In this document: positions 55,801-64,000 of the stretch, in pieces
Layout: each line of letters opens with the position of its first letter
Position numbering within the stretch: the first letter of the stretch is position 1
Assembly: GCF_001889265.1 (NCBI RefSeq)
Contig: NZ_CP018151.1
Span: 248,001 to 312,000, forward strand
Length of the DNA stretch: 64,000 nucleotides
Source: Microbacterium sp. 1.5R
GTDB lineage: Bacteria > Actinomycetota > Actinomycetes > Actinomycetales > Microbacteriaceae
Direction: 5' to 3'
The notes under the pieces: generated by a model
What the model was told of the DNA's origin: nothing
Database searches by the model: none
What the model saw: the letters and a program-made list of their open reading frames with translations, nothing else
Program-made: the position numbers and the translations under genes

Positions 55801-56458
55801 CCGTTCCGATGCGGTAGCCGACGCCGGGGACGGTGAGGATCAGCCACGGCTCGCCCAGTCGCTTGCGCAGCGACGAGACCGTGATGCGCACGGCGTTCGT
55901 GAACGGGTCGGCGTTCTCATCCCACGCGCGCTCGAGCAGCTGCTCGGCGCTCACGACTCCGCCGCCCGCATCGACGAGCACCTCGAGCACCGCGAACTGC
56001 TTGCGCGTCAGGGCCACGTACTTGCCGTCGCGGAAGACCTCGCGGCGGAACGGGTCGAGACGCAACCCTGCGACTTCGAGCACGGGCGGCCTGGCGCGGT
56101 GGCGACGACGGTCGAGCGCCCGCAGGCGCAGCACGAGCTCGCGCAGCTCGAAGGGCTTGGTGAGATAGTCGTCGGCGCCGATCTCGAAACCCGACTCCTT
56201 GTCGTCGAGGCGATCGGCCGCGGTGAGCATGAGGATCGGGATGCCGCTGCCCGAGGCCACGATCGACCTCGCCACATCGTCTCCCGATGGACCGGGGATG
56301 TCGCGGTCGAGTACCGCGAGATCGTAGGAGTTGATGCTGAGCAGCTCGAGGGCCGTGTCGCCGTCGCCGGCGATGTCCGCCGCGATCGCCTCGAGCCTCA
56401 GGCCGTCTCGCACAGCCTCCGCGAGATAGGGCTCGTCCTCGACGATCAGCACACGCAC
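55787..56458 (-). CDS. OmpR-family response regulator (VanR-like)
   Basis: 223 aa. Receiver domain: acidic DE pair in LIVEDEPYLAEAV, phosphoacceptor Asp in LAVLDRDIPGPSGDDVA, T in ILMLTAADRLDD and K in LTKPFELRELVL. The C-terminal winged helix follows (LRLDPFRREVFRDGKYVALT, TVSSLRKRLGEPWLI). It is first in the operon, upstream of the kinase, and divergent from the vanY-type gene; the 102-bp intergenic region is the likely binding site. Confidence 0.92.
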   Translation of the reverse strand: MRVLIVEDEPYLAEAVRDGLRLEAIAADIAGDGDTALELLSINSYDLAVLDRDIPGPSGDDVARSIVASGSGIPILMLTAADRLDDKESGFEIGADDYLTKPFELRELVLRLRALDRRRHRARPPVLEVAGLRLDPFRREVFRDGKYVALTRKQFAVLEVLVDAGGGVVSAEQLLERAWDENADPFTNAVRITVSSLRKRLGEPWLILTVPGVGYRIGTDADG

Positions 56459-56560
56459 GACACAGCTCCCATGTGCTCAGAGCTTACGCACCCGGACATA
56501 TCGGGAGCATATGAGAAATCGCATACGTCGTCGCAACACGCCTCCTTCTTGACTGAGGAC
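56459..56560. promoter_or_regulatory. Divergent promoter between VanR-like and VanY-like genes
   Basis: 102 bp holding an AT-richer patch with spaced repeats GCATATG (56510-56516) and GCATACG (56521-56527). These resemble the direct-repeat half-sites of OmpR-type regulators, but the match is weak. A GAGG motif at 56555-56558 precedes the VanY-like ATG. Confidence 0.4.
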
Positions 56561-57169
56561 ATGAACACTCGCTCCACCTCCTCACGGCGACGCCTCACCG
56601 CGATCGTCGGTGCCGCCCTGCTCGCCGTCGCTCTCACGGTCTCGGTCGTGCTGATCGGTCAGCAGTCTCTGGCGTCGGCATCCGTCGTGCCGACCGTCGC
56701 GCCGTCGTCCCTCAGCGAGGCGGACGGGATGATCCGCGAGGAGGGCGCGGTCTCGGTGTTCGACGACACGCCCGCCGTGACGAATCTCGACTCCGACCTG
56801 CTCGCCGCCGTGCGCGCTGCCGCATCCGCTGCCGAGCACGACGGCGTGCGGATGCATGTGAACAGCGGCTGGCGGTCGGCCGACTACCAGCAGGTGCTGC
56901 GTCAGGATGCGGTCGTCGAGTACGGCTCCGAAGAGGAGGCCGCGCGCTGGGTCGCCACCCCCGAGAACTCCGAGCACGTATCGGGAGACGCGGTCGACCT
57001 CGGCCCTCTCGCCGCTCAGGACTGGCTGGCACGCCACGGCGCGGACTTCGGCCTCTGCCAGATCTACGCGAATGAGCGCTGGCACTTCGAGCTGCGGCCG
57101 GCGGCCCCGGCGAACGGGTGCCCGCTGATGTACGACGACCCGACCACCGATCCCAGGACGCAGCGATGA
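56561..57169 (+). CDS. VanY-like D,D-carboxypeptidase (M15B)
   Basis: 202 aa from ATG 56561. A basic N-terminus and a hydrophobic segment (AIVGAALLAVALTVSVVLIG) anchor or export it. The M15 metallopeptidase motifs are HVNSGWRSADYQQVLRQDAV, the zinc site in SEHVSGDAVDLG (His and Asp) and the second part NERWHFELRP (Glu-His). VanY cleaves the terminal D-Ala from muropeptide pentapeptides, removing the glycopeptide target. The stop overlaps the racemase start (ATGA). Confidence 0.88.
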   Translation: MNTRSTSSRRRLTAIVGAALLAVALTVSVVLIGQQSLASASVVPTVAPSSLSEADGMIREEGAVSVFDDTPAVTNLDSDLLAAVRAAASAAEHDGVRMHVNSGWRSADYQQVLRQDAVVEYGSEEEAARWVATPENSEHVSGDAVDLGPLAAQDWLARHGADFGLCQIYANERWHFELRPAAPANGCPLMYDDPTTDPRTQR

Positions 57170-58314
57170 CCACGGCGCTCACCACTCCACGCCGCACCCT
57201 CTCGCGCGTTCACCCGCCGACATTGCACACGATCCCTGACGCGATCGGAGCGAACGTCGAGCGGATCCGATCGGCCACGGATGCCCGCATCATGGCGGTC
57301 GTCAAGGCCGACGGCTACGGCCTCGGCGCCGTGACCGTCGCTCTCGCGGCGATCGCGGCCGGGGCCGAGTGGCTCGGGATCACGGATGCCGAGGATGCCG
57401 CCCCGCTGCGTGCGGCGGGTGTCGAGGTGCCGATCCTCGCCTGGCTCAACCCCGCCGGGGTCGACGTCGCGCAGGTCGTCGCGGATCGCGTCGATCTGGC
57501 TGTCGGCTCGGTCGAGGAGCTGCGGCAGCTGATCGCGGATGCGTCGGCGCTGCCGAACGGGTGCGTTCGCGTGCATCTGCACATGGACACGGGCATGTCG
57601 CGGGGCGGCGTACCGCTCGAGGACTGGGCCGAGCTGCTGCGGGTGGCTCGCACGGGCCGCGACTCGGGTCGTGCACGCATCGACGTCGTCGGGGTGATGG
57701 GGCACCTGCCAGACGCCGACGCCGCCGACCCGGCGAAGAACGCGCCCGCTGTGCTCCGGATGCGACAGGCGAGGGATGCCGTGCTGCGTGCCGGATTCGG
57801 TCCTCTGCTCGTGCATCTCGCGGCGACGTCCGGGACGCTGACGGATGCCGCCACGCACTTCGACATGGTCAGGGTCGGCGCCGGGCTGGTCGGCATCGAT
57901 CCGTCGGAGACGGTGCCGCTGCAGGGGGCGGCGCGGCTGACGGCATCGGTCGTGCACAGCAGTGTCGTGCCGGCGGGCACCGCGATCGGCTACGGCGGCG
58001 CGTATGCGACGACGCGCACCTCGCATCTGAGCGTGATCGGGGTCGGGTATGCCGACGGCATCCCGCGGGAGCTCGGTGCGGGCGCAGGGGTGGCGGTCGA
58101 CGGCATCCGGTGCCCGATCGTCGGTCGCGTGTCGATGGATCAGATCGTGATCGACACGGGTGACCTCTCGATGCCGAGGGGTACCACGGCCGTGGTCTTC
58201 GGACCCGAGGGGGGCGCGGTGCCGAGTATGCAGGAGTGGGCGCGGTGGGCGGGGAGCATCCCGCACACCGTCGTGACGGGCATCGGCTCCCGCGTCGAGA
58301 GGGCCATCGCATGA
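57166..58314 (+). CDS. alr: Alanine racemase (VanT-like cluster racemase)
   Basis: 382 aa from ATG 57166, coupled to the VanY-type stop. PLP lysine is in RIMAVVKADGYGLG (residue ~47), and the catalytic Tyr lies in VIGVGYADGIPREL. SVVPAGTAIGYGGAYATTRT and CPIVGRVSMDQIVID are typical C-terminal motifs. It makes D-Ala (or possibly D-Ser) from the L-form. VanT racemases of VanC-type clusters have an N-terminal membrane domain, which is absent here. It cannot be told from sequence alone whether it is the only alanine racemase of the cell. Confidence 0.88.
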   Translation: MTTALTTPRRTLSRVHPPTLHTIPDAIGANVERIRSATDARIMAVVKADGYGLGAVTVALAAIAAGAEWLGITDAEDAAPLRAAGVEVPILAWLNPAGVDVAQVVADRVDLAVGSVEELRQLIADASALPNGCVRVHLHMDTGMSRGGVPLEDWAELLRVARTGRDSGRARIDVVGVMGHLPDADAADPAKNAPAVLRMRQARDAVLRAGFGPLLVHLAATSGTLTDAATHFDMVRVGAGLVGIDPSETVPLQGAARLTASVVHSSVVPAGTAIGYGGAYATTRTSHLSVIGVGYADGIPRELGAGAGVAVDGIRCPIVGRVSMDQIVIDTGDLSMPRGTTAVVFGPEGGAVPSMQEWARWAGSIPHTVVTGIGSRVERAIA

Positions 58315-59306
58315 GAGTGCTGGTGATCGGGGGAGGGCAGAACGCCGAGCACGAGGTGTCGCTCGCCTCGGCGGCAGCGGTCGCAGAGGCCCTGCGGCTC
58401 GGGGGATACGACGTGAGCACGGTGACGATCTCGCGGCAGGGCGTGTGGGAGGTGGCGGGCGTCTCGGAGGGTGCCACCGCCGCCGGATCCCTCGCTCTCG
58501 CGATGCCGCTCCTCGCCGACTGCGACGTCGTATTCCCCGCCGTGCATGGACCCCTGGGAGAGGACGGAGCACTCGCGGCACTGTGCGGTCTCGCAGGGGT
58601 GCGCGTGGTCGGATCGGGTCCGCGGGCCGGCGCCATCGGCATGGACAAGTGGGCCACCAAGCTCGTCGCCGAAGCGGCAGGGCTGCGCACGGCACGGGGA
58701 CGCGTCGTCGATGCGGCGGACTGCGGCGATGCCGAGTTCGAGGGGCCCGTGGTGGTGAAGCCGGTGTCGGCCGGTTCGAGCTACGGTGTCTCGCTCGTGC
58801 GGGGAGAGCATGAACTGGGGCCGGCGCTCCGCGAGGCGGCGCGGTTCGACCGCCGCATCCTCATCGAAGAGGTCGTGCAGGGGAGGGAGATCGATGTCGC
58901 CGTCCTGCGCGAAGCCGGTGGCGTCCGCTGGGCGGCGCCGCCGCTCGAGATCCACGCCGCCGGCCTCTTCGACACCGCCACGAAGTACGACGGCAGCGCG
59001 CGATTCACCGTGCCCGCGCAGCTGTCGACGGCCGAGTCGACCTCGCTCACGCGTGCGGCGCTGACCATGTTCGACGCCCTCGGATGCGCCGGGGTCGCCA
59101 GGATGGACTTCTTCCTCACCGCCGAGGGCCCGGTGCTGAACGAGGTCAACACGATGCCGGGGCTCACCGCGGCCTCGCAGGCGCCGCGCATGTTCGCGGC
59201 GGCCGATGTGTCGTACGTCGACCTCGTGTCGCGCCTCGTGCGAGCCGCTGAGGTGCCAGGCGGTGACGGTGCGCGCCGGAGGGCCGGCCTCGAGCGGGTC
59301 GCCTAG
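58311..59306 (+). CDS. D-alanine-D-alanine ligase family protein with Van-type features
   Basis: 331 aa from ATG 58311, overlapping the racemase stop by 4 bp. ATP-grasp ligase: GGGQNAEHEVSLAS (N-terminal substrate Glu), PAVHGPLGEDGALAALCGLA, P-loop-like KPVSAGSSYGVSLV, catalytic Arg/Asp in GCAGVARMDFFL and NEVNTMPGLT. The GSSYGV loop is closer to the GSSFGV of Van ligases than to the GSSVGM of DdlB. The omega-loop reads FDTATKYDGSA, keeping the Tyr that in Ddl selects D-Ala. So it may make D-Ala-D-Ala or a variant such as D-Ala-D-Ser. The end overlaps the convergent helicase gene by 4 bp. Confidence 0.85.
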   Translation: MRVLVIGGGQNAEHEVSLASAAAVAEALRLGGYDVSTVTISRQGVWEVAGVSEGATAAGSLALAMPLLADCDVVFPAVHGPLGEDGALAALCGLAGVRVVGSGPRAGAIGMDKWATKLVAEAAGLRTARGRVVDAADCGDAEFEGPVVVKPVSAGSSYGVSLVRGEHELGPALREAARFDRRILIEEVVQGREIDVAVLREAGGVRWAAPPLEIHAAGLFDTATKYDGSARFTVPAQLSTAESTSLTRAALTMFDALGCAGVARMDFFLTAEGPVLNEVNTMPGLTAASQAPRMFAAADVSYVDLVSRLVRAAEVPGGDGARRRAGLERVA

Positions 59307-61816
59307 AGGCGGTCGATGCCCGTCACGGTGACCACGGCCGCGCCCTCTTCGTCGGAGGCGGCGAGGTCGACGGTGGCCGAGATGCCCCAGTCGTGGTCGC
59401 CCGCCGGGTCGTCGAGGATCTGACGGACGGTCCACTCCGTCGCACCCTCGGTCAGGAGCAGCAGCTGAGAGCTGCGGGCGTTCGCGCCCGTGAGGATCTC
59501 GTCGTGATCGGCGAAGTATCCGTCGAGCGCATCCGACCAGGCGTCGGCGCCGAAGGTCGGGTCGAGTTCGGCGAGGGCGGCGACGTCCTCGCGGGCGGCC
59601 AGCTGCACTCGACGGAACAGCTCGTTGCGCACGAGAGTGCGGAAGGCGCGGACGTTCGATGTCAGTCTCTTCGGCGCCGGCGGAACGATCGGCTCGTCGT
59701 CCGGGCCGTGGAGCACGCCGTTGACCAGCTCCTCCCACTCGTCGAGCAGGCTCGAATCCACCTGGCGCACCAGCTCGCCCAACCACTCGATCAGGTCGCG
59801 GAGATCCTCGTCCTTCGCCTCTTCGGGGATGGTCTGCGAGGCCGCCCGATAGGCGTCGGAGAGGTAGCGCAGCACGACGCCCTCCGACCGCGCGATCTTG
59901 TAGTACGCGACATATTCCCCGAACGACATGGCTCGCTCGTACATGTCGCGGACGACGGATTTCGGATGCAGCTCGAAGTCGCGGATCCACGGCTGCGCGG
60001 CGCTGAACGTCTCGAACGCGGCGGTCAGCAGCTCGTCGAGAGGCTTCGGATATGTGATCTCCTCGAGCAGCTCCATGCGCTCGTCGTACTCGATGCCCTC
60101 GCGCTTCATGACGGCGACGGCCTCGCCCCGTGCCAGGAACTCCTGCTGTCCGAGGATCGCACGCGGATCATCGAGCGTCGACTCGACGATCGAGATCATG
60201 TCCAGGGCGTACGACCCGGTTCCGGTGCCGGCAGCCGGGTCGCGGTCGAGCAGTTCGAAGGCGGCGAGAGCGAACGGAGACAGCGGCTGGTTCAGGGCGA
60301 AGTTCGGCTGCAGATCGACGGTCAGGCGGATCTCGCCGTCGGCCGTCTGCTCGACGACGCCCGATTCGAGCAGCGTGCGGTAGATGCCGATGGCGCGCAG
60401 AGCGAGTTCGCGCTGTCGTTTGCGAGGTTCGTGGTTGTCGTAGACGAGTGCGCGCATGTTGCCGAAGACGTCGCCGCCGCGCCCGATCACGTTGAGCATC
60501 ATGGCGCTCGTGATCTGCATGTGCGAGGTGAGGGTCTCGGGCTCGGCGTCGATCAGCTTGCGGAACGACGGCTCGCCCCACGAGACGAAGCCATCGGGAG
60601 CCTTCTTGCGCACGATCTTGCGCTTCTTCTTCGGGTCGTCGCCGGCCTTCTTGATCGCGGCGACGTTCTCGCTCTCGTGCTCCGGAGCCTGGGCGACGAC
60701 GGTGCCGGCCGTGTCGAAGCCCGCGCGGCCCGCCCGCCCGGCGATCTGGTGGAACTCGCGGGCGCTGAGCTGCCGCATCCGGGTGCCGTCGAACTTGGTC
60801 AGAGCGGTCAGCAGCACCGTGCGGATCGGGACGTTGATGCCGACGCCGAGCGTGTCGGTGCCGCAGATCACGCGCAGCAGACCTCGCTGGGCGAGCTGCT
60901 CGACCAGGCGTCGGTACTTCGGGAGCATCCCGGCATGGTGCACGCCGATGCCGGCGCGGAGGAACCGGGAGAGGGTCTTGCCGAAGGCGGTCGTGAAGCG
61001 GAAACCGCCGATCAGGGCCGCGATCTCGTCGCGCTGCTCACGCGTGGCGACCTTCGTGCTCGACAAGGCCTGGGCCCGCTCCATCGCAGCGGCCTGCGAG
61101 AAGTGCACGACGTAGATCGGCGCCTGGCCCGTGCTCAGCAGGTCGTCGATCGTCTCGTGGATCGGCGTCGTCTCATAGAAGTAGTGCAGCGGAACCGGGC
61201 GCTCGACGCCGGTGACGGATGCCGTGTCACGGCCGGTCCTGCGGGTGAGGTCGCTCGACAGCTGCGACACGTCGCCCAGGGTGGCCGACATGAGGATGAA
61301 CTGCGCCTGCGGCAGCTCGAGCAGCGGTACCTGCCAGGCCCATCCGCGGTCGGGGTCGGCATAGAAATGGAACTCGTCCATGACGACCTGATGCACCGCA
61401 GCGTCCGTGCCCTGGCGCAGCGCGAGGTTCGCGAGGATCTCGGCCGTGCAGCAGATGATCGGGGCATCCGGGTTGACCGAGGAGTCGCCCGTGATCATGC
61501 CGACGTTCGAGGCGCCGAAGACGTCGACGAGGGAGAAGAACTTCTCGCTCACGAGCGCCTTGATCGGGGCGGTGTAGAACGAGCGGCGCCCCTCGACCAG
61601 CGCGGCGAAATGCGCGCCGACCGCGACGAGCGACTTGCCGGTGCCGGTGGGCGTCGACAGGATCAGGTTGTTGCCCGAGACGATCTCGATGACCGCCTCG
61701 TCCTGGGCGGGGTAGAGGCTGATGCCGGTCGACTCGGCCCATTCGACGAACGCCGTGTAGACGGCATCCGCATCGGATCCGTCGGTCAGCGTCGTGTGGT
61801 CGAGGATCGCAGGCAT
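59303..61816 (-). CDS. Ski2-like DEAD/DEAH RNA helicase with DUF3516
   Basis: 837 aa from ATG 61816; the open frame continues upstream beyond deoD's region but that part is non-homologous. Helicase motifs: Q-type YPAQDEAVIEIV, Walker A STPTGTGKSLVA, DEFH box (VVMDEFHFYADP), SAT (LMSATLGDV), and motif VI HQIAGRAGRAGF. The C-terminal half is the DUF3516 domain (SFRKLIDAEPETLTSHMQIT and KSVVRDMYERAMSFGEYVAY). It is widespread in actinobacteria and probably works in RNA turnover or processing. It converges on the ligase gene with a 4-bp overlap. Confidence 0.92.
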   Translation of the reverse strand: MPAILDHTTLTDGSDADAVYTAFVEWAESTGISLYPAQDEAVIEIVSGNNLILSTPTGTGKSLVAVGAHFAALVEGRRSFYTAPIKALVSEKFFSLVDVFGASNVGMITGDSSVNPDAPIICCTAEILANLALRQGTDAAVHQVVMDEFHFYADPDRGWAWQVPLLELPQAQFILMSATLGDVSQLSSDLTRRTGRDTASVTGVERPVPLHYFYETTPIHETIDDLLSTGQAPIYVVHFSQAAAMERAQALSSTKVATREQRDEIAALIGGFRFTTAFGKTLSRFLRAGIGVHHAGMLPKYRRLVEQLAQRGLLRVICGTDTLGVGINVPIRTVLLTALTKFDGTRMRQLSAREFHQIAGRAGRAGFDTAGTVVAQAPEHESENVAAIKKAGDDPKKKRKIVRKKAPDGFVSWGEPSFRKLIDAEPETLTSHMQITSAMMLNVIGRGGDVFGNMRALVYDNHEPRKRQRELALRAIGIYRTLLESGVVEQTADGEIRLTVDLQPNFALNQPLSPFALAAFELLDRDPAAGTGTGSYALDMISIVESTLDDPRAILGQQEFLARGEAVAVMKREGIEYDERMELLEEITYPKPLDELLTAAFETFSAAQPWIRDFELHPKSVVRDMYERAMSFGEYVAYYKIARSEGVVLRYLSDAYRAASQTIPEEAKDEDLRDLIEWLGELVRQVDSSLLDEWEELVNGVLHGPDDEPIVPPAPKRLTSNVRAFRTLVRNELFRRVQLAAREDVAALAELDPTFGADAWSDALDGYFADHDEILTGANARSSQLLLLTEGATEWTVRQILDDPAGDHDWGISATVDLAASDEEGAAVVTVTGIDRL

Positions 61817-61852
61817 GGTCTGTCGATCATCCCACCTCCGGCAGGGCACCTC

Positions 61853-61952
61853 CTGCGAAGGGGAACACATGCTGTGCAGGAGCGGATGCTGGATGCGGTC
61901 CTTCGCAGCGTGAGATCTCCTTCGCTGCAAGGGAGCGAGCGAGCGAGCGAGC
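61853..61952. repeat. Inverted repeat and GAGC tetranucleotide repeat upstream of the helicase
   Basis: In the 170-bp gap between the helicase start and the deoD stop, CTGCGAAGG (61853-61861) pairs with CCTTCGCAG (61900-61908), and GAGC is repeated five times at 61933-61952. The hairpin would lie in the deoD 3' region and could terminate it; the GAGC run is a possible slippage site with no coding effect. Confidence 0.55.
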
Positions 61953-61986
61953 CTGCAAGCGAGCGCGCCGGCCGGCCCGCAACGAC

Positions 61987-62700
61987 TCAGACGGACGTCG
62001 CGGCGCGCAGCGCGATGCGGATCATGTCGCCGAAGGTCTGCTCGCGCTCCTGAGCGGTGGTCTGCTCGCCGGTGACGATGTGATCCGACACCGTGCAGAT
62101 GGCCAGAGCGCGACGCCCGTGGTACGCGGCGAGGGTGTACAGCCCCGCGGCCTCCATCTCGACACCGAGGGCGCCGTGCTGCACGAACGGCTCGGTCAGC
62201 TCGGGTCGGGTGCTGTAGAACTGGTCGCTCGAGAACAGCAGACCGACGTGGACGGCCGAGTCCAGGGCCTCGGCCTCGCTCGCCTCGACCGCCGCGCGCA
62301 GCAGTCCGAAGTCCGCGACAGGTGCGTAGTCGAGTCCGTGGAAGCGCACCCTGTTGATGCCCGAATCGGTGCAGGCGCCGTTCGCGATGATGATGTCCCG
62401 CACCTGCAGCTTCTCGGTCAGCGCCCCGCACGATCCGACGCGCACGATCGTCTTTACGTCGTACTCCTCGAACAGCTCGGTCGCATAGATGGCCATCGAC
62501 GGCTGACCCATGCCCGAACCCTGCACCGAGACGCGGTGGCCCTCCCAGGTGCCGGTGAAGCCCAGCATCCCGCGGGTCTCGGAGTACAGCTCGGCGTCGT
62601 CGAGGAAGGTCTCGGCGATCCACTTCGCCCGCAGCGGATCGCCGGGGAACAGGACGACGGGGGCGATCTGACCGGGCTGTGCGGCGATGTGCGTGCTCAT
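61987..62700 (-). CDS. deoD: Purine-nucleoside phosphorylase, DeoD type
   Basis: 237 aa from ATG 62700. STHIAAQPGQIAPVVLFPGD with the phosphate-binding GDPLRAKWIAETFL, RVGSCGA, and the active-site EMEAAGLY segment followed by Asp of VSDHIVTGE (catalytic Asp-204 type) are typical. It phosphorolyses purine ribo- and deoxyribonucleosides for salvage. It is homohexameric in the trimeric/hexameric NP-I family. It is transcribed divergently from the putP-like gene with a 106-bp gap, and separately from the helicase. Confidence 0.94.
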   Translation of the reverse strand: MSTHIAAQPGQIAPVVLFPGDPLRAKWIAETFLDDAELYSETRGMLGFTGTWEGHRVSVQGSGMGQPSMAIYATELFEEYDVKTIVRVGSCGALTEKLQVRDIIIANGACTDSGINRVRFHGLDYAPVADFGLLRAAVEASEAEALDSAVHVGLLFSSDQFYSTRPELTEPFVQHGALGVEMEAAGLYTLAAYHGRRALAICTVSDHIVTGEQTTAQEREQTFGDMIRIALRAATSV

Positions 62701-62806
62701 GGCTTCAGCGTAACCAGCGGTCTCTGCGTGGCGCGCCCGGACCACAGCGTCCGCCTTGAGATCATCGGTACCGAGCGGTGATCGGCACCGCGGAAAAGGG
62801 ACGACG

Positions 62807-64000
62807 ATGTCCGATCAGATCTTCTTGTATGGGGCGCTCGGGCTGTACTTCGCCGGCATGCTGCTCATCGGATACTTCGCCTACAAGCGCACCTCCGACC
62901 ATGAGGACTACATGCTCGGCGGACGCAACCTGCCGTCGTGGGTCGCCGCGATCAGCGCCGGTGCGGCCGACATGTCGGGCTGGCTCGTGATGGGTCTTCC
63001 CGGCGCGATCTACGCCGCTGGACTGATCGAGGCCTGGATCGCGATCGGGCTGACGATCGGCGCCTACCTCAACTGGCTGCTGGTGGCGCCACGGCTTCGC
63101 GCCTACACCGAGGTGTCGCGCAACTCGATCACGATCCCGAGCTTCTTCGAGAACCGGCTCCGCGACACCAGCCGGTCGCTGCGCATCGCCTCGGGGCTCA
63201 TCATCCTGGTGTTCTTCACGCTGTACATCTCGTCGGGCATGGTCGCCGCCGGCGTCTTCTTCGAGAGCTCGTTCAACGGCGACTACCTGTTCGGGATGCT
63301 GCTGGTCGGCGGCATCACCCTGCTGTACACGCTCTTCGGCGGATTCCTCGGGGCCTCCCTCACCGACGTCGTGCAGGGGCTGATGATGGTGATCGCGCTG
63401 ATCGTCGTGCCGGTCGCCGCCGTCATCGCGATCGGCGGACTCGAGGAGACGTCGACGCTCATCACCGAGAACGCCGGAGAGGGATTCCTGTCGCTGCTCG
63501 GCGGAGGGGCCGTCACCGGCGGCACCTTCCTCGCCATCGCCTCGGCCCTGGCGTGGGGCCTCGGGTACTTCGGGCAGCCGCACATCATCGTGCGCTTCAT
63601 GGCGCTGCGCTCGCCGCAGGAGGCGAAGAGCGCGCGTCGCATCGGCATCTCCTGGATGGTCGTCTCGATGTTCGGCGCGATCATCTCGGGCCTCGTCGGC
63701 ATCGCCTACATGGCGCAGCAGGGCATCACCCTCGACAACCCCGAGACCGTGGTGCTGCTGATGTCGCAGACGCTGCTGCATCCGTTCGTCGCCGGACTCG
63801 TGCTGGCGGCCGTGCTCGCGGCGATCATGAGCACCGTGTCGAGCCAGCTGGTCGTGTGCTCGTCTGCGCTGGTCGAGGACCTCTACAAGGTGGTGCGCAA
63901 GACCCCGCCGTCCGACAAGCGGCTGGTGCTGCTGGGCCGCCTGGCGGTGCTCGTCGTCGCGATCATCGCGATCATCCTCGCGATCACGCCGAACGACTCG
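62807..64000 (+). CDS. putP: Sodium/proline symporter PutP, truncated by window end
   Basis: 398 codons visible from ATG 62807; the gene runs past the right edge. SSS-family features: N-terminal segment LYGALGLYFAGMLLIGYFAY, GGRNLPSWVAAISAGAADMS with the Na+-site SGW (MSGWLVMGLPGA), and the family signature in TLLYTLFGGFLGASLTDVVQ. GLGYFGQPHIIVRFMAL is typical of PutP. It imports proline with Na+ for nutrition or osmoprotection, a third osmolyte-type carrier in the window. A 106-bp gap separates it from the divergent deoD. Confidence 0.93.
   Translation, partial: MSDQIFLYGALGLYFAGMLLIGYFAYKRTSDHEDYMLGGRNLPSWVAAISAGAADMSGWLVMGLPGAIYAAGLIEAWIAIGLTIGAYLNWLLVAPRLRAYTEVSRNSITIPSFFENRLRDTSRSLRIASGLIILVFFTLYISSGMVAAGVFFESSFNGDYLFGMLLVGGITLLYTLFGGFLGASLTDVVQGLMMVIALIVVPVAAVIAIGGLEETSTLITENAGEGFLSLLGGGAVTGGTFLAIASALAWGLGYFGQPHIIVRFMALRSPQEAKSARRIGISWMVVSMFGAIISGLVGIAYMAQQGITLDNPETVVLLMSQTLLHPFVAGLVLAAVLAAIMSTVSSQLVVCSSALVEDLYKVVRKTPPSDKRLVLLGRLAVLVVAIIAIILAITPNDS

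Noticed and set aside
54682..59306. Canonical vanHAX or vanC glycopeptide-resistance operon
   Set aside because: No vanH, vanX or membrane-type VanT is present and the ligase keeps the Ddl-type Tyr; only a Van-like module is claimed.
61933..61952. GAGC repeat as a phase-variable switch
   Set aside because: It is intergenic, downstream of deoD and upstream of the helicase start, and does not lie in a coding frame or between clear promoter elements.
59393..62053. 886-aa open frame on the plus strand
   Set aside because: Antisense shadow of the helicase; composition is Arg/Gly/Asp-biased and the sense gene has all helicase motifs.

Overview
The window reads as chromosome of a high-GC actinobacterium of the family Microbacteriaceae, most likely Microbacterium. 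The basis is the dense GC-rich coding on both strands, the very frequent gcggatgcc-type Ala-Asp-Ala codon runs, several small Microbacteriaceae-type proteins, and the overall gene repertoire. This is inference from composition and gene content; no rRNA or other taxonomic marker is present. I saw no rRNA, tRNA, CRISPR array, transposase or integrase.

Layout. 1-10.7 kb: an AarF/UbiB-type kinase, a BCCT osmolyte transporter, an array of intergenic repeats, an SDR-DUF2867 protein, then a stress-flavoured block (small membrane protein, CsbD, ProP-like MHS transporter, two MarR regulators, small unknown proteins). Three promoters in this block carry a shared CTAG-type palindrome. 10.7-14.1 kb: an MFS exporter, a histidinol-dehydrogenase-like remnant, an SDR and a LacI regulator. 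14.1-20 kb: a LacI-controlled fructan/sucrose operon (binding protein, two permeases, GH32 beta-fructosidase, PfkB sugar kinase; no ATPase gene). 20-25.8 kb: a copper operon behind two CsoR-type boxes (CopZ, a His-rich anchored protein, CopA, a CPH-type ATPase). 25.9-28.2 kb: zinc alcohol dehydrogenase, DUF1330 protein with divergent ArsR regulator, Atu4866-type protein.

28.3-42.8 kb looks like an accessory region. It holds three MmyB-type XRE regulators plus one MmyB domain without a DNA-binding domain, four SDRs and a flavin-reductase-like protein, then an NhaA antiporter fused to a thioredoxin-fold domain without cysteines, a MacB/FtsX ABC pair, a UBP-type zinc finger protein, an F420-reductase-like protein and a TrxB-like flavoprotein without the CxxC. 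43-49 kb: leaderless ArsR with a double AHSA1 protein, DoxX protein, RNase HI with a C-terminal extension, MscS channel, small unknown proteins, and a protealysin-type M4 protease with its emfourin inhibitor. 49-51.5 kb: two lipoproteins behind a Zur-type box, the second AztD-like. 51.7-54.5 kb: a zinc-knuckle SDR and an HxlR/azoreductase pair.

54.7-59.3 kb is the most interesting module. A VanS/VanR-like two-component pair diverges from a tightly coupled operon of a VanY-like D,D-carboxypeptidase, an alanine racemase and a D-Ala-D-Ala/D-X ligase with Van-like features, which together suggest regulated peptidoglycan-stem remodelling. The window ends with a Ski2-like helicase, DeoD purine nucleoside phosphorylase and a truncated PutP. 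Palindromic repeat families sit preferentially between convergent genes.
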